Below are positions 36,446-44,324 of a stretch of 64,000 nt of DNA, piece by piece (positions within the stretch are counted from its first letter, which is position 1; every line of letters begins with the position of its first letter). This stretch comes from Nocardioides potassii (GTDB lineage: Bacteria > Actinomycetota > Actinomycetes > Propionibacteriales > Nocardioidaceae): assembly GCF_021648885.1 (NCBI RefSeq), contig NZ_JAKJHZ010000010.1:1-64000 (forward strand). The letters are read 5' to 3'. The position numbers and the translations under genes were made by a program. The notes beneath the pieces are model-generated. The model saw only the letters and a program-made list of their open reading frames with translations, was not told the DNA's origin and did not search any database.

Positions 36446-36455
36446 AGTGTAGTTT
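36446..36455. promoter_or_regulatory. bidirectional leaderless promoter with overlapping -10 boxes
   Basis: The minus-strand hexamer TACACT (36451-36446) and the plus-strand hexamer TAGTTT (36450-36455) share two bases. Each is exactly 6 nt from its start codon (GTG of map at 36439; ATG at 36462), with CGGCGA and CGGCGC as near-identical spacers. Only 22 bp separate the two coding regions. Confidence 0.6.
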
Positions 36456-36461
36456 CGGCGC

Positions 36462-36686
36462 ATGAGCGAGAACGAATACTGGTTCTGCCTGAAGCACCAC
36501 GCGGTCGAGGGTCGCGACGGCTGCAAGAACGCCGACCGGCTCGGGCCCTACGCCACGGCCGAGGAGGCCTCCCACGCGCTCGAGAAGGTGCAGGAGCGCA
36601 ACGAGGAGTGGGACAACGACCCGGACTGGAACGACAACGGCCCGGGCTCCGGCAACGGCCTCAGCGACGGCACGCCCGACAACTAG
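36462..36686 (+). CDS. small conserved SPOR-like protein
   Basis: A 74-residue acidic protein: [53 protein letters not shown]. It resembles small actinobacterial proteins annotated as SPOR-domain or hypothetical; the [13 protein letters not shown] segment is like the SPOR amide-turn-helix. Two Cys and three His residues near the start might hold a metal (inference). It shares a bidirectional promoter with map. Its TAG stop is the palindromic CTAG also used by the convergent histone-like gene. Confidence 0.85.
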   Translation: MSENEYWFCLKHHAVEGRDGCKNADRLGPYATAEEASHALEKVQERNEEWDNDPDWNDNGPGSGNGLSDGTPDN

Positions 36687-37312
36687 TCCTTCTTGCCCTT
36701 CTTCTTGCCCTTGCCCGTGGCCGACTGAGCCAGGTCGGCGGCCGCTCGCACGCTCTTGAGCGCGCGCTTGGTGTTCTTGTCGAGCGTCTTCGTCAGCTCG
36801 GCGATCGCCGTCTCGTACTGCTGGCTCACCCGCGCCGCCGTCTCGGCCGCGACCCGCTCGGCCGTCTCCTGCGCGACGCGCTGGACGAGAAGTGCGGTGC
36901 TGGCGGCCTGAGCGCCGGCGTCGAGCGCGCGGCCGGCGACCGTACGGCGTGCAGTCGGGGTCACGGGCCTGGGCGTGGACGGCGTGGAGGTCGTGGTCTT
37001 CTTCGCTGCCGTCTTCGTGGCAGGGGCCTTCTTCGCCGGCGACTTCTTGGTCGTCGTCTTCCTGGCAGCCGACTTCTTCGCAGCCGACTTCTTCGCAGCC
37101 GACTTCTTCGCAGCCGACTTCTTCGCAGGCGTCGAGGTGGCGGTGGTCTTCTTGGCGGTGGACTTCTTCGCTGCGGTCGTGCTGGTCGACGTCGCGGTGG
37201 TCTTCTTCGCGGCTGTCTTCTTCGCTGGCGCGGACTTCTTCGCCGTCGTCTTCTTGGCGGTCGTCTTCTTAGCGGTGGACTTCTTCGCAGCGGTCGTCGG
37301 GGTCTCGCTCAT
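36683..37312 (-). CDS. Lys/Ala-rich histone H1-like protein
   Basis: A 209-residue, extremely basic protein. Residues ~5-120 are repeats such as AAKKS, TAKKT and PAKK, like the C-terminal tail of eukaryotic H1 and of mycobacterial HupB; such tails bind DNA or RNA electrostatically. The C-terminal ~85 residues are helical (AGRALDAGAQAASTALLVQRVAQETAERVAAET...) and end in [10 protein letters not shown]. There is no HU fold, so it is not HupB. A GAGGAG Shine-Dalgarno precedes the ATG. Its role in chromosome compaction is inference. Confidence 0.82.
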   Translation of the reverse strand: MSETPTTAAKKSTAKKTTAKKTTAKKSAPAKKTAAKKTTATSTSTTAAKKSTAKKTTATSTPAKKSAAKKSAAKKSAAKKSAARKTTTKKSPAKKAPATKTAAKKTTTSTPSTPRPVTPTARRTVAGRALDAGAQAASTALLVQRVAQETAERVAAETAARVSQQYETAIAELTKTLDKNTKRALKSVRAAADLAQSATGKGKKKGKKD

Positions 37313-37373
37313 GGGTGGCTCCTCGCGTCGTCGGACCCCGATCGTGCCCTGCGACGGGACGGATGTCACCGGC

Positions 37374-37379
37374 TAGCGT
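37374..37379 (+). promoter_or_regulatory. leaderless -10 hexamer of the 37386 gene
   Basis: TAGCGT, 6 nt before the GTG at 37386, no Shine-Dalgarno. Confidence 0.45.
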
Positions 37380-37385
37380 GTCGGC

Positions 37386-37679
37386 GTGCCCACCACGCCC
37401 GTCCGCGAACCGCTCTCGCCCTGGCCGTTCGCCGGGGTGATCGGGCTGGCCTGCGTGGCCTTCCTGATCGGCGCGACGCCCGAGGTCGTCGGCACGCACT
37501 GGTGGGTCGTGCTCCCGCTCGGCGCCGTGTGGGTCGTGGCGCTGCTGCTCGCGATCCAGTGGTTCACCGCGAGGCCACGCACGGTCGTCGTGCTGCCGGT
37601 CGTCGTCGCGCTCGTGTGGCTGGCGACGATCCTGGCCGGGGCCAGGTGGCTCGGCTGGGGCCTGGCCGGCGGCGCGTAG
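37386..37679 (+). CDS. small three-helix membrane protein
   Basis: A 97-residue hydrophobic protein with three predicted transmembrane segments: residues ~13-31 (FAGVIGLACVAFLIG), ~39-60 (WVVLPLGAVWVVALLLAIQWF) and ~66-90 (TVVVLPVVVALVWLATILAGA). It has no recognised motif. It lies between the histone-like gene (divergent) and panB (convergent, 4 nt apart). Function unknown. Confidence 0.75.
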   Translation: MPTTPVREPLSPWPFAGVIGLACVAFLIGATPEVVGTHWWVVLPLGAVWVVALLLAIQWFTARPRTVVVLPVVVALVWLATILAGARWLGWGLAGGA

Positions 37680-37683
37680 CCGA

Positions 37684-38541
37684 TCAGAACGTGTGGTCGG
37701 GGCCGGGGAAGGTCCCACCGCGGACGTCGTCGGCGTACGCCCTGGCCGCGTCGAGCAGCACCCCGTGCACGTCGGCGTACTGCTTGACGAAGCGCGCCAT
37801 CCTGCCGGTCCGCAGGCCGAAGGCGTCCTGCCACACCAGCACCTGGCCGTCGCAGCCCGCGCCGGCGCCGATGCCGATGGTGGGGATGACCAGCTCCTTG
37901 CTGATCTGCTCGGCGACGTCGCCGGGCACCATCTCCATGACGACGGCGAAGGCGCCCGCCTCCTGCACGGCGCGGGCGTCGGCGATGACGCGATCGCTGG
38001 CCTCGCCGCGGCCCTGGACGCGATAGCCGCCGAGGGTGTGCTCGCTCTGCGGTGTGAAGCCGATGTGCGCCATCACCGGGATCCCGCCGCGGGTGCACTT
38101 CTCGATGACGGGTGCCATCTCGGCGCCGCCCTCGAGCTTGACGCAGTGCGCCCCCGCCTCCTTCATGAAGCGGACGGCGGTGAGGTAGCCCTGCTCGGGA
38201 GAGGCCTGGTAGCTGCCGAACGGCAGGTCGCCGACGACCATCGCGCGCTTCACCGAGCGCGACACGGCGCGGGTGAGGGGGAGGAGCTCGTCGACGGTGA
38301 CGGGCAGCGATGTCTCGTTGCCGTAGACGTTGTTGGAGGCCGAGTCACCGACGAGCAGCAGGTCGATGCCGGCCTCGTCGAACGTCGCCGCGGTGTACAT
38401 GTCGTACGCCGTCAGCATGGTGATCTTCTCGCCGCGCTCCTTCATCTCCCGAAGGTGATGGGTGCGCACGCGCTTCACGGGGGCGGCCGGTGCGGCGGGG
38501 CCGGAGCCGTAGGGCGCCGTCTCTTCAGGCTGGGTGGGCAT
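37684..38541 (-). CDS. panB: ketopantoate hydroxymethyltransferase
   Basis: A 285-residue TIM-barrel enzyme that adds a hydroxymethyl group from methylene-THF to 2-oxoisovalerate, the first committed step to pantothenate and CoA. Family blocks are [33 protein letters not shown] (Mg-binding Asp), [24 protein letters not shown] and [12 protein letters not shown] (catalytic Glu). A GAGGAG Shine-Dalgarno precedes the ATG. Near glnA2/glnE it keeps the conserved actinobacterial order. The CoA it supports feeds the lipid genes of this window. Confidence 0.95.
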   Translation of the reverse strand: MPTQPEETAPYGSGPAAPAAPVKRVRTHHLREMKERGEKITMLTAYDMYTAATFDEAGIDLLLVGDSASNNVYGNETSLPVTVDELLPLTRAVSRSVKRAMVVGDLPFGSYQASPEQGYLTAVRFMKEAGAHCVKLEGGAEMAPVIEKCTRGGIPVMAHIGFTPQSEHTLGGYRVQGRGEASDRVIADARAVQEAGAFAVVMEMVPGDVAEQISKELVIPTIGIGAGAGCDGQVLVWQDAFGLRTGRMARFVKQYADVHGVLLDAARAYADDVRGGTFPGPDHTF

Positions 38542-38656
38542 GTCTGCTCCTCGTCATCTCGCAGCTCCCGAGTGGAGTCCACGGACCGGTTTCAGGCTAG
38601 TCCCGACCGGCCGGTACGACGCTGTGGTGGCTGTCACACGACGACGAATCGCCGGG

Positions 38657-39157
38657 TCAGGAGGTCAGGCCCTCGATCGGCCGGGCCTCGTCGTGCTCGA
38701 CCACGTCCTTGTCGTCGCCGTCGTAGTCGGCGCAGCCCGACTGCACCTTGACCACCCAGGTGCCGGGACCGCGGGCGGGGGAGGGCGTGACGTCGACGGT
38801 GGTGTCGTCGCGGGTGAGGGTGACGTGGTCGTCGACCTGGGTGTCGTCGGTCCAGCCGTCCTCGACGAGGGCGTCCTTGACGGCCGCCAGCTGGGTGGCG
38901 GTGTCGCCCTCGGGCGCGGTCATGCTCGCGAAGACCTCGTAGCGCCAGCTCAGCGCCATGCAGCTCTGCCACTGGCCGAACGCCTTGACCTTGTCGCCCT
39001 CCAGCGCGCGGACCGCCACCGGGACGGCGGCCTCGGCGTGGTCGGTGGTCGTCTTCGCCACCGCGTCGGGCGTCTCGCCGCTACCGCCGCTGCCACCTCC
39101 GCTCGAGCAGGCCGAGAGCGCGACGGCCAGGGCGACGAGGAGCAGCGTGGTGCGCAT
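38657..39157 (-). CDS. secreted lipoprotein, hypothetical
   Basis: A 166-residue protein with the signal MRTTLLLVALAVALSAC ending in a lipobox (LSAC), then a Gly/Ser-rich linker. The mature part (~140 residues) is a mixed alpha/beta domain with two Cys (QSCMAL and QSGCADYD) that may form a disulfide, and a DTTVDVTPSP strand pair. The ATG is preceded by TACGTT 7 nt upstream, suggesting leaderless transcription. No family was recognised. Confidence 0.82.
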   Translation of the reverse strand: MRTTLLLVALAVALSACSSGGGSGGSGETPDAVAKTTTDHAEAAVPVAVRALEGDKVKAFGQWQSCMALSWRYEVFASMTAPEGDTATQLAAVKDALVEDGWTDDTQVDDHVTLTRDDTTVDVTPSPARGPGTWVVKVQSGCADYDGDDKDVVEHDEARPIEGLTS

Positions 39158-39164
39158 GCGGCCC

Positions 39165-39170
39165 AACGTA
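39165..39170 (-). promoter_or_regulatory. leaderless -10 hexamer of the 39157 lipoprotein gene
   Basis: TACGTT on the minus strand, 7 nt before the ATG at 39157. Confidence 0.45.
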
Positions 39171-39174
39171 GTCG

Positions 39175-41163
39175 TCACGGCCATCGCGGCGGCCAGACGG
39201 TGTCCCACGCGTCCTCGAACGCGTCGCCGGTCCGGTCGATCGCGTCGTCGACGCCGTCGCGCACGCCCTCGTAGGTCTCCACCACGCCGTCGCGGACGTC
39301 CTCGTAGGTCTGGACGACCCCGTCGCGCACGTCGGTGTAGGTGTCGACCACGGGCTGGACGACGTGGTGCTGGACCTCGCCGCCGACCCAGTCGTAGAGG
39401 TAGTCGTGGGCCTCCTGCGTGCGGCCGCCGGTGTCGACCACCGCGTCGGAGTTGCCGGAGACGACGTCGGCCATGCTGGCGAGCGCGGGGTTGCCGTCGT
39501 CGAAGTAGTTGGTGTGGTTCTCCATGAAGCCGGTCGTGACGAGGCCGGCGCCGTGGAACTCCTCGCCGTTGTCGACTGCGAACACCGTGGCACCGAAGTC
39601 GTGCTGGGCCGGGTCGGCGCCGAGGCCGAGGCTGTCGTCCCACGTGCCGGGGAGGAGGCCGTCCTCGCCGCCGAGCCAGGACACCGGGTCGTTGTCGGCG
39701 GCGCCGACGAAGACCTGTCCCGCCGGCATGTTGAGGTCGGAGGCGTGGTGCACGCCCTCGCTGGCGCCGGGGCTGCCGATCAGGACGAGGCTGTCGGCGT
39801 CCATCCCGCCCGCGGCGGCGTACGACGACGTGGTGGAGCCGTAGCTGTGGCCGATCACCGTGAGGTGCGGCTGGTCGCCGCCGGTGTGGGTGCTGTTGAG
39901 CCCGTCGACGAACTGCGACAGCGCGATGCCGCCCGCCTGCGCGTTGGCCTCGGTCACGGTGTGCGAGACGTCGCCCGCCGAGTCGACGAGGTCCCACGGC
40001 ATCTTCGACTCGGGGTTGAAGTTGGGGGAGTCGTAGCCGATCCACGCAATGGTGGAGACCGACCCGGTGCGCGGCGGGTCCTCGCCGGCCATGCTGTTGA
40101 CCGTCTCCTCGTAGAGGTTGAGCGCCTGCATGCCGTTCTCGTCGATCTGCGTGCCGTCCTGCATGATCCCCGGAACGTAGACCGCGGTGTGGTCGGCGGT
40201 GTCGGGGTCGCCGTAGGCCACCGCGGCGATGCCGTCGCCGCCGAAGGCGTGGGGTTGGTAGGCCATCACGAAGGCGTCGACGCCGAGGTCGGCGTACTGC
40301 GGGGACTGGGCGTTGGCGACCGCCTGCTCGATGGACTGCGCGTTGTCCAGCCACCGCTGCTCCGACGCGCTGAGCTCCTCACCGGAGGCCTGCTTGCCGA
40401 GGAGGTACTCGATGTCGCGCTGCACCGCCGAGGTGTTGGCCTCGTCGCGGTCGCCGGTCGGGATGCCGTTGGTGTTGCCGACGAGGTCGGGGTCGCTGAT
40501 CATCAGCGCGTTGCGCTCGGCCTCGGAGAGCCCGTTCCACCAGGCGAAGACCGCGTCGGTGTCCGTGCCGAGGCGGGTGAGCTCGGCCTTGAGGGCGTCG
40601 GTGTCGGCGCGCCCGGGGGCCTTGGCCGCAGCGGCGCCCTCGGCCAGCTGGTCGACCGCTGCCAGCGCCCGCACGCAGGCCTGCTCGTCGGCGTCGACCC
40701 GGTCGCGCCACGTCTCGAGATCGCGCTGGTAGGCGGCGAACCGGCTGCGCAGCTGCGCGGCGTCGGCCTGCAGACCGGGGACCTGCTCCTCGGTCGCGCC
40801 CTCGATGCGGCGCAGGAGGTCCTCGCGCTCGGAGTTCAGCGTCTGGCGTCGCTCCATCAGCTCGTCGTGCTCGGTGCGGCGCTGTCGCATCGCAGTGAGG
40901 AACTCGTCGATGGCGAGCGCTCCGCGCTCGAGCGCCGCGCTGACCGCGTCGGTGTCGGCGGCGAACGTCGTGACGGCGCTCCTCGCCGCCTCGGCCGCGT
41001 CACCGCTGAAGTCCGCGGGAGCGCCGTTGGCGCGGGCCCAGTCCGCGACGTCGCTGACGGCCGTCGCCGCAGCGCGTACGTCGGTGAGGATGGCGCTCGA
41101 CGCCTCGGTGACCTTCAGCTCCGGCTCGGCCGGCAGCCAGGCCGGGACGGCGATCGTGGTCAC
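39175..41163 (-). CDS. large alpha/beta hydrolase (DUF1023-type) with ESX-like helical N-terminus
   Basis: A 662-residue protein. Residues ~1-200 are helical with coiled-coil segments (DEFLTAMRQRRTEHDELMERRQTL...), like the N-terminal domain of type VII secretion effectors. Residues ~300-560 are the alpha/beta-hydrolase part: the nucleophile elbow is VIGHSYGSTTSSYAA, and DNDPVSWLGG and ENHTNYF are candidate acid and base sites. The C-terminus repeats TYEDVRDGVVE four times (~600-645), a further coiled coil. It lacks a signal peptide. GTGA overlap with the upstream small gene makes an operon of three. Confidence 0.85.
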   Translation of the reverse strand: MTTIAVPAWLPAEPELKVTEASSAILTDVRAAATAVSDVADWARANGAPADFSGDAAEAARSAVTTFAADTDAVSAALERGALAIDEFLTAMRQRRTEHDELMERRQTLNSEREDLLRRIEGATEEQVPGLQADAAQLRSRFAAYQRDLETWRDRVDADEQACVRALAAVDQLAEGAAAAKAPGRADTDALKAELTRLGTDTDAVFAWWNGLSEAERNALMISDPDLVGNTNGIPTGDRDEANTSAVQRDIEYLLGKQASGEELSASEQRWLDNAQSIEQAVANAQSPQYADLGVDAFVMAYQPHAFGGDGIAAVAYGDPDTADHTAVYVPGIMQDGTQIDENGMQALNLYEETVNSMAGEDPPRTGSVSTIAWIGYDSPNFNPESKMPWDLVDSAGDVSHTVTEANAQAGGIALSQFVDGLNSTHTGGDQPHLTVIGHSYGSTTSSYAAAGGMDADSLVLIGSPGASEGVHHASDLNMPAGQVFVGAADNDPVSWLGGEDGLLPGTWDDSLGLGADPAQHDFGATVFAVDNGEEFHGAGLVTTGFMENHTNYFDDGNPALASMADVVSGNSDAVVDTGGRTQEAHDYLYDWVGGEVQHHVVQPVVDTYTDVRDGVVQTYEDVRDGVVETYEGVRDGVDDAIDRTGDAFEDAWDTVWPPRWP

Positions 41164-41489
41164 GGGCCTACCGCCTGGACCGGCGGGGTGTCGCGGTCCT
41201 CCCACATCAGCAGCTGCTGGGTCGCCTCGACGCTCTCGGCGTCGGTGACGAGGAAGTCGTACATCGTCTGCGCCAGCGCGTCGGCGTGGGCGGACGCCTG
41301 GTCGCGCAGGGCGAGCGTGCGCTGCTCCCACGTGGTGAGGAATGCGTCGGCGGCGCCCTGGACCGCGTCGCCGAGCAGGGCGGGATCGGCCTGGGCGAGG
41401 TTCTTGCGGGGGCCGTTGAGGCCCTCGGACTGCTCCTCCCAGGCGGTGCGCGCCTTCTGGAGCGTGGCCGTCCACATCTGGATGGTCAT
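41160..41489 (-). CDS. small WXG/ESX-like helical protein
   Basis: A 109-residue helical protein (MTIQMWTATLQKARTAWEEQSEGLNGPRKNLAQADPALLGDAVQGAADAFLTTWEQRTLALRDQASAHADALAQTMYDFLVTD). Length and helix-turn-helix spacing are like WXG100 proteins, with Trp in the first helix (TAWEEQ) and LTTWEQR in the second, but a clean WxG turn is absent. It overlaps both neighbours by 4 nt (ATGA upstream, GTGA downstream). It probably pairs with the helical N-terminus of the following hydrolase (inference). Confidence 0.75.
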   Translation of the reverse strand: MTIQMWTATLQKARTAWEEQSEGLNGPRKNLAQADPALLGDAVQGAADAFLTTWEQRTLALRDQASAHADALAQTMYDFLVTDAESVEATQQLLMWEDRDTPPVQAVGP

Positions 41490-42001
41490 CCGGCGGCCCC
41501 CTCCGCAGCGCGGACCTTGGCGGTGCGGACGGTCACGACGAGCGCGGTCGGCCGCACGGTGGCCGCGGCCTCGAAGCCACCGCGGCGGCGCGCCACCAGT
41601 CGGGGGCGGTCACCCGGCACGGGTCGCGCCTGCCAGCCGAGCCCGACCAGGGCGTTGCCGGTCGAGCGCAGCAGCGTCACGTTCTCCCCGCGGCCGAGGT
41701 CCTCGACGACCGCGACCGCTTCGTACCAGGTCTGGTCCCACTCGTCGGTGTGCCAGCGGCCTTCACGCGTCGCCGTACGGTCTCCGAGGGCGAGCCGGGC
41801 GAGCAGGTCGTCCAGCAGCCGCTCGACGCCGACTGCCAGGGCGTCGCGCTCGTCGGCGGTGAGCACGGGCGCGACGGGCGCGGGTGCGTTCTGCGGGAGC
41901 ACCACGATGTCGACCTCGGGGTGCCGCTCGCGCAGGACCCGCAGCATCGGGTCGTCGGCCGTGGGGTCCGGGGGGCCCGCTTCGATCGCAGGAGGCGTCA
42001 T
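41486..42001 (-). CDS. hypothetical protein, first gene of the DUF1023 operon
   Basis: A 171-residue protein beginning MTPPAIEAGPPDPTADD. An acidic N-terminus is followed by a helical segment (LTADERDALAVGVERLLDDLLARLALGD), then a beta-rich part (WYEAVAVVEDLGRGENVTLLRSTGNALVGLGWQARPV) that resembles small chaperone- or EspG-like folds only vaguely. No motif was recognised. It is tightly coupled to the next two genes and may chaperone them. Confidence 0.7.
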   Translation of the reverse strand: MTPPAIEAGPPDPTADDPMLRVLRERHPEVDIVVLPQNAPAPVAPVLTADERDALAVGVERLLDDLLARLALGDRTATREGRWHTDEWDQTWYEAVAVVEDLGRGENVTLLRSTGNALVGLGWQARPVPGDRPRLVARRRGGFEAAATVRPTALVVTVRTAKVRAAEGAAG

Positions 42002-42067
42002 GCACCTCTTCTTCCCGCGACCCCATGAGCCTCAAACCCGCGCCGCGGGATCTGTGGAGCCAGCCGG

Positions 42068-43222
42068 TCAGCGAGGAGAGATCCGCAGCACGCGGTCGTC
42101 GTCGCCGTTGTCGGTCGTGACGAGCAGGTCGCCGTTGCGGGCGGACGTCACCGAGCGGAGCCGGCCGAACCGGGCGAGCGCGGGCGGCTGGGTGGCCGAC
42201 ACCAGCGAGCCGGAGTCGTCGAAGCGCAGGAAGACCATCTCCGAGGCCTTGAGCACGGCGACCGCGAGCGTCCCCTCGAGCGAGCCCCACTGGGAGCCGC
42301 GCACCCACGTGGCACCCGAGGTGGCGATGGTCGGGGTGCCCGAGGACCAGGCCGCCTCCTGCTGGGTGCCGGGGAGGGACTGGTCGGTCATCGGGACCTG
42401 CTCGTTGTAGCCGGGGACCGGGTTCCAGCCGTAGTCACTGCCCCTCACGAGCAGGTTGACCTCGTCGTCGCGGTAGCTGCCGTGCTCCACCGACCACAGC
42501 GAGCCGTCCGCGCGCTGCGCGAGGCCCTGGACGTTGCGGTGGCCGTAGGTCCACACGAACCGGCGGTCGGTCGAGGCGTCGGCGTAGGGGTTGTCGGCCA
42601 TCGGCTTCCCGGTCCGCCGGTGCACCCGCAGCACCTTGCCGCCGAGGGAGTCGAGGTCGCGCGGGTTGGTGCCGATCGCGGCGTCGCCGGTGCCGATGAC
42701 GAGGGCATCGCTGTCGCGGTCGAGCAGCAGCCGACACCCGCCGTGTCGCCCGGAGCTCGACGGGAGGCCGGAGATCACGGTCCGCCGCTTGCTGAGGGTG
42801 CGCCACTTCTCGTCGACCCGCCAGCGGGTGACCTGGACGTGGTTGCCGCCCGCGGACGAGCCGTGGCACGCCCAGAGCGTGCGCGACCCGGGGTCGACGG
42901 CGAGCGACATCAGCCCGGTCTCGCCGGAGACCCAGACCTGCTTCGACAGGTCGGCGAGGGTCCGCCTCTTGCCGTTGCGGACGACGCTGATGCGGGCGCG
43001 GTCTCGCTCGGAGACGACGAGCCGCCCGCCGGGCGCCTGCTGGACGTCCCACGGGTGCTGGAGGCGGCGGGCGACCGTACGGATCCGCAGTGCGGGCGCG
43101 CGCTGGTCGAAGACCTGCCCGATGCTGGGGGAGTGCGCCGGCCCCGCGACCGAGGGGGACAGTCCGACGAGCAGGCCGGCGACGAGCGCGGCGGAGAGGG
43201 CGACGGCGTGGGATCGAGGCAC
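42068..43222 (-). CDS. PQQ-dependent sugar dehydrogenase-like secreted protein
   Basis: A 384-residue beta-propeller protein with a signal peptide (VPRSHAVALSAALVAGLLVGLSPSVAGPAHS). Family blocks of glucose/sorbosone dehydrogenases are clear: LQHPWDVQQAPGGRLVVSERD, GDAAIGTNPRDLDSLGGKVLRVHRRTGKPMADNPY, FVWTYGHRNVQGLAQR and YGWNPVPGYNEQVPM. It may oxidise sugars in the periplasmic space; whether PQQ is made by the cell is unknown. The start at 43222 is supported by TACCGT 7 nt upstream; GTG at 43228 would leave no spacer. Confidence 0.88.
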   Translation of the reverse strand: MPRSHAVALSAALVAGLLVGLSPSVAGPAHSPSIGQVFDQRAPALRIRTVARRLQHPWDVQQAPGGRLVVSERDRARISVVRNGKRRTLADLSKQVWVSGETGLMSLAVDPGSRTLWACHGSSAGGNHVQVTRWRVDEKWRTLSKRRTVISGLPSSSGRHGGCRLLLDRDSDALVIGTGDAAIGTNPRDLDSLGGKVLRVHRRTGKPMADNPYADASTDRRFVWTYGHRNVQGLAQRADGSLWSVEHGSYRDDEVNLLVRGSDYGWNPVPGYNEQVPMTDQSLPGTQQEAAWSSGTPTIATSGATWVRGSQWGSLEGTLAVAVLKASEMVFLRFDDSGSLVSATQPPALARFGRLRSVTSARNGDLLVTTDNGDDDRVLRISPR

Positions 43223-43229
43223 CTCCACG

Positions 43230-43235
43230 ACGGTA
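43230..43235 (-). promoter_or_regulatory. leaderless -10 hexamer of the sugar dehydrogenase gene
   Basis: TACCGT on the minus strand, 7 nt before the GTG at 43222. Confidence 0.4.
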
Positions 43236-43263
43236 GCCGTGGGGTCGGACAGCGGTAAAGAGG

Positions 43264-44151
43264 TCAGTCGGTGGACACCGGCTTTGCCAGCTGGATCCCG
43301 GTGCGGGTGGTGGTGTAGCCGAGGCGGGTGTTGAGCGCCCGCATCGCCGCGTTGCCGTCCTGCGTCCAGGTGTAGACCTCGTCGATCCCGTGGTCGGCGG
43401 CCCACGCGAGGGTCCGCAGCTTGAGGTGGACCGCGAGGCCGCGCCCGCGCCAGTCGCGTCGTACGGCCGTCAGCCCGTTCTCGGCCCGGGTCGGCGAGTC
43501 GGCGTCGCGGTCGAGGCCGGCGCACCCGACGACCTCGCCCTCGTGGACGGCGAGGAACTGTGGGTCGGCGAGCCAGTCTCGCGCCCAGCGCTCGGGGCTG
43601 ACGTCAAGGGGCGTGTCCACCGCGAAGCCCTGCAGCGCCTCGAGGCCGAACCGCTCGTAGGCCGCCGCCCACAGCCCCGGTCGCTCCTGCTCGGTCACGA
43701 CCTCGACGCCGTCCGGCACCGGCGTCACGGTGACCGGTCCGGTGATCCGGTAGGTCTGCTCGACCTCCCGGTTGACCTCCGCGAAGCCGAAGCGCTGCCC
43801 GAAGGCGAGCGAGCCCTCGTCGTCGGCGCCTGCGCGCAGGATCGGCAGGCCGAGGTCGACGACGTGCTGGGTCAGGCGCTCGAGCAGCGCCGTACCGACC
43901 CCGCGGCGGCGGTGGTCCTCCAGCACGCGCGGGATCACCGAGCCGCCGCCGGACGTGTCGGACGGCTGGGCGAGCCCGTGGCCGACCACGACGCCGTCCT
44001 CGCGGGCGAGCAGCATCAGGCGCTCGGGCTTGTCGCCACGCCGCAGCTCGGCGAGCGACTGGGTGCGCTCGTAGGGGATGACCGCGATCCGGACGCGGCG
44101 CCAGTCCTCGTAGTCGGCGTCGGTCTCGCACTGGGTGATCTCGAGGGCCAT
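43264..44151 (-). CDS. tandem-GNAT acetyltransferase
   Basis: A 295-residue protein with two GNAT folds. The N-terminal module has RVLEDHRRRGVGTALLERL, an acetyl-CoA loop (R/Q-x-x-G-x-G). The C-terminal module has TAVRRDWRGRGLAVHLKLRTLAWAADHG and the YTWTQDGNAAMRALNTRLGY ending. The layout resembles the mycothiol synthase (MshD) group, but it lacks diagnostic residues I could name, so the substrate is open. It diverges from nadE, with a large palindrome in the gap. Confidence 0.88.
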   Translation of the reverse strand: MALEITQCETDADYEDWRRVRIAVIPYERTQSLAELRRGDKPERLMLLAREDGVVVGHGLAQPSDTSGGGSVIPRVLEDHRRRGVGTALLERLTQHVVDLGLPILRAGADDEGSLAFGQRFGFAEVNREVEQTYRITGPVTVTPVPDGVEVVTEQERPGLWAAAYERFGLEALQGFAVDTPLDVSPERWARDWLADPQFLAVHEGEVVGCAGLDRDADSPTRAENGLTAVRRDWRGRGLAVHLKLRTLAWAADHGIDEVYTWTQDGNAAMRALNTRLGYTTTRTGIQLAKPVSTD

Positions 44152-44174
44152 GGCGGCACTGTGGCTTCGCGCTG

Positions 44175-44245
44175 CCGGGGTAGTCCAGTGGGTTTCTGTC
44201 GTCCGCGACCGCCGATCGCGACAGGAACCCACTGGACTACCCCGG
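44175..44245. repeat. 27-bp perfect-stem palindrome in a divergent gap
   Basis: Arms 44175-44201 and 44219-44245 pair over 27 bp with a single G-U wobble (44195); loop 17 nt. It sits between the divergent acetyltransferase and nadE genes, ~68 nt upstream of the nadE promoter hexamer, so it is not a terminator for either. It may be a mobile palindromic repeat or a large operator. Confidence 0.7.
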
Positions 44246-44312
44246 GTGGGCGGCGGGTGGTCTCGTGACCGGACTTCGTCCTTCCTCGACCAGCGGCGGG
44301 TGGCGCCTTCCC

Positions 44313-44318
44313 TAGAGT
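44313..44318 (+). promoter_or_regulatory. leaderless -10 hexamer of nadE
   Basis: TAGAGT, 6 nt before the GTG at 44325, no Shine-Dalgarno. Confidence 0.5.
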
Positions 44319-44324
44319 GGGCTC

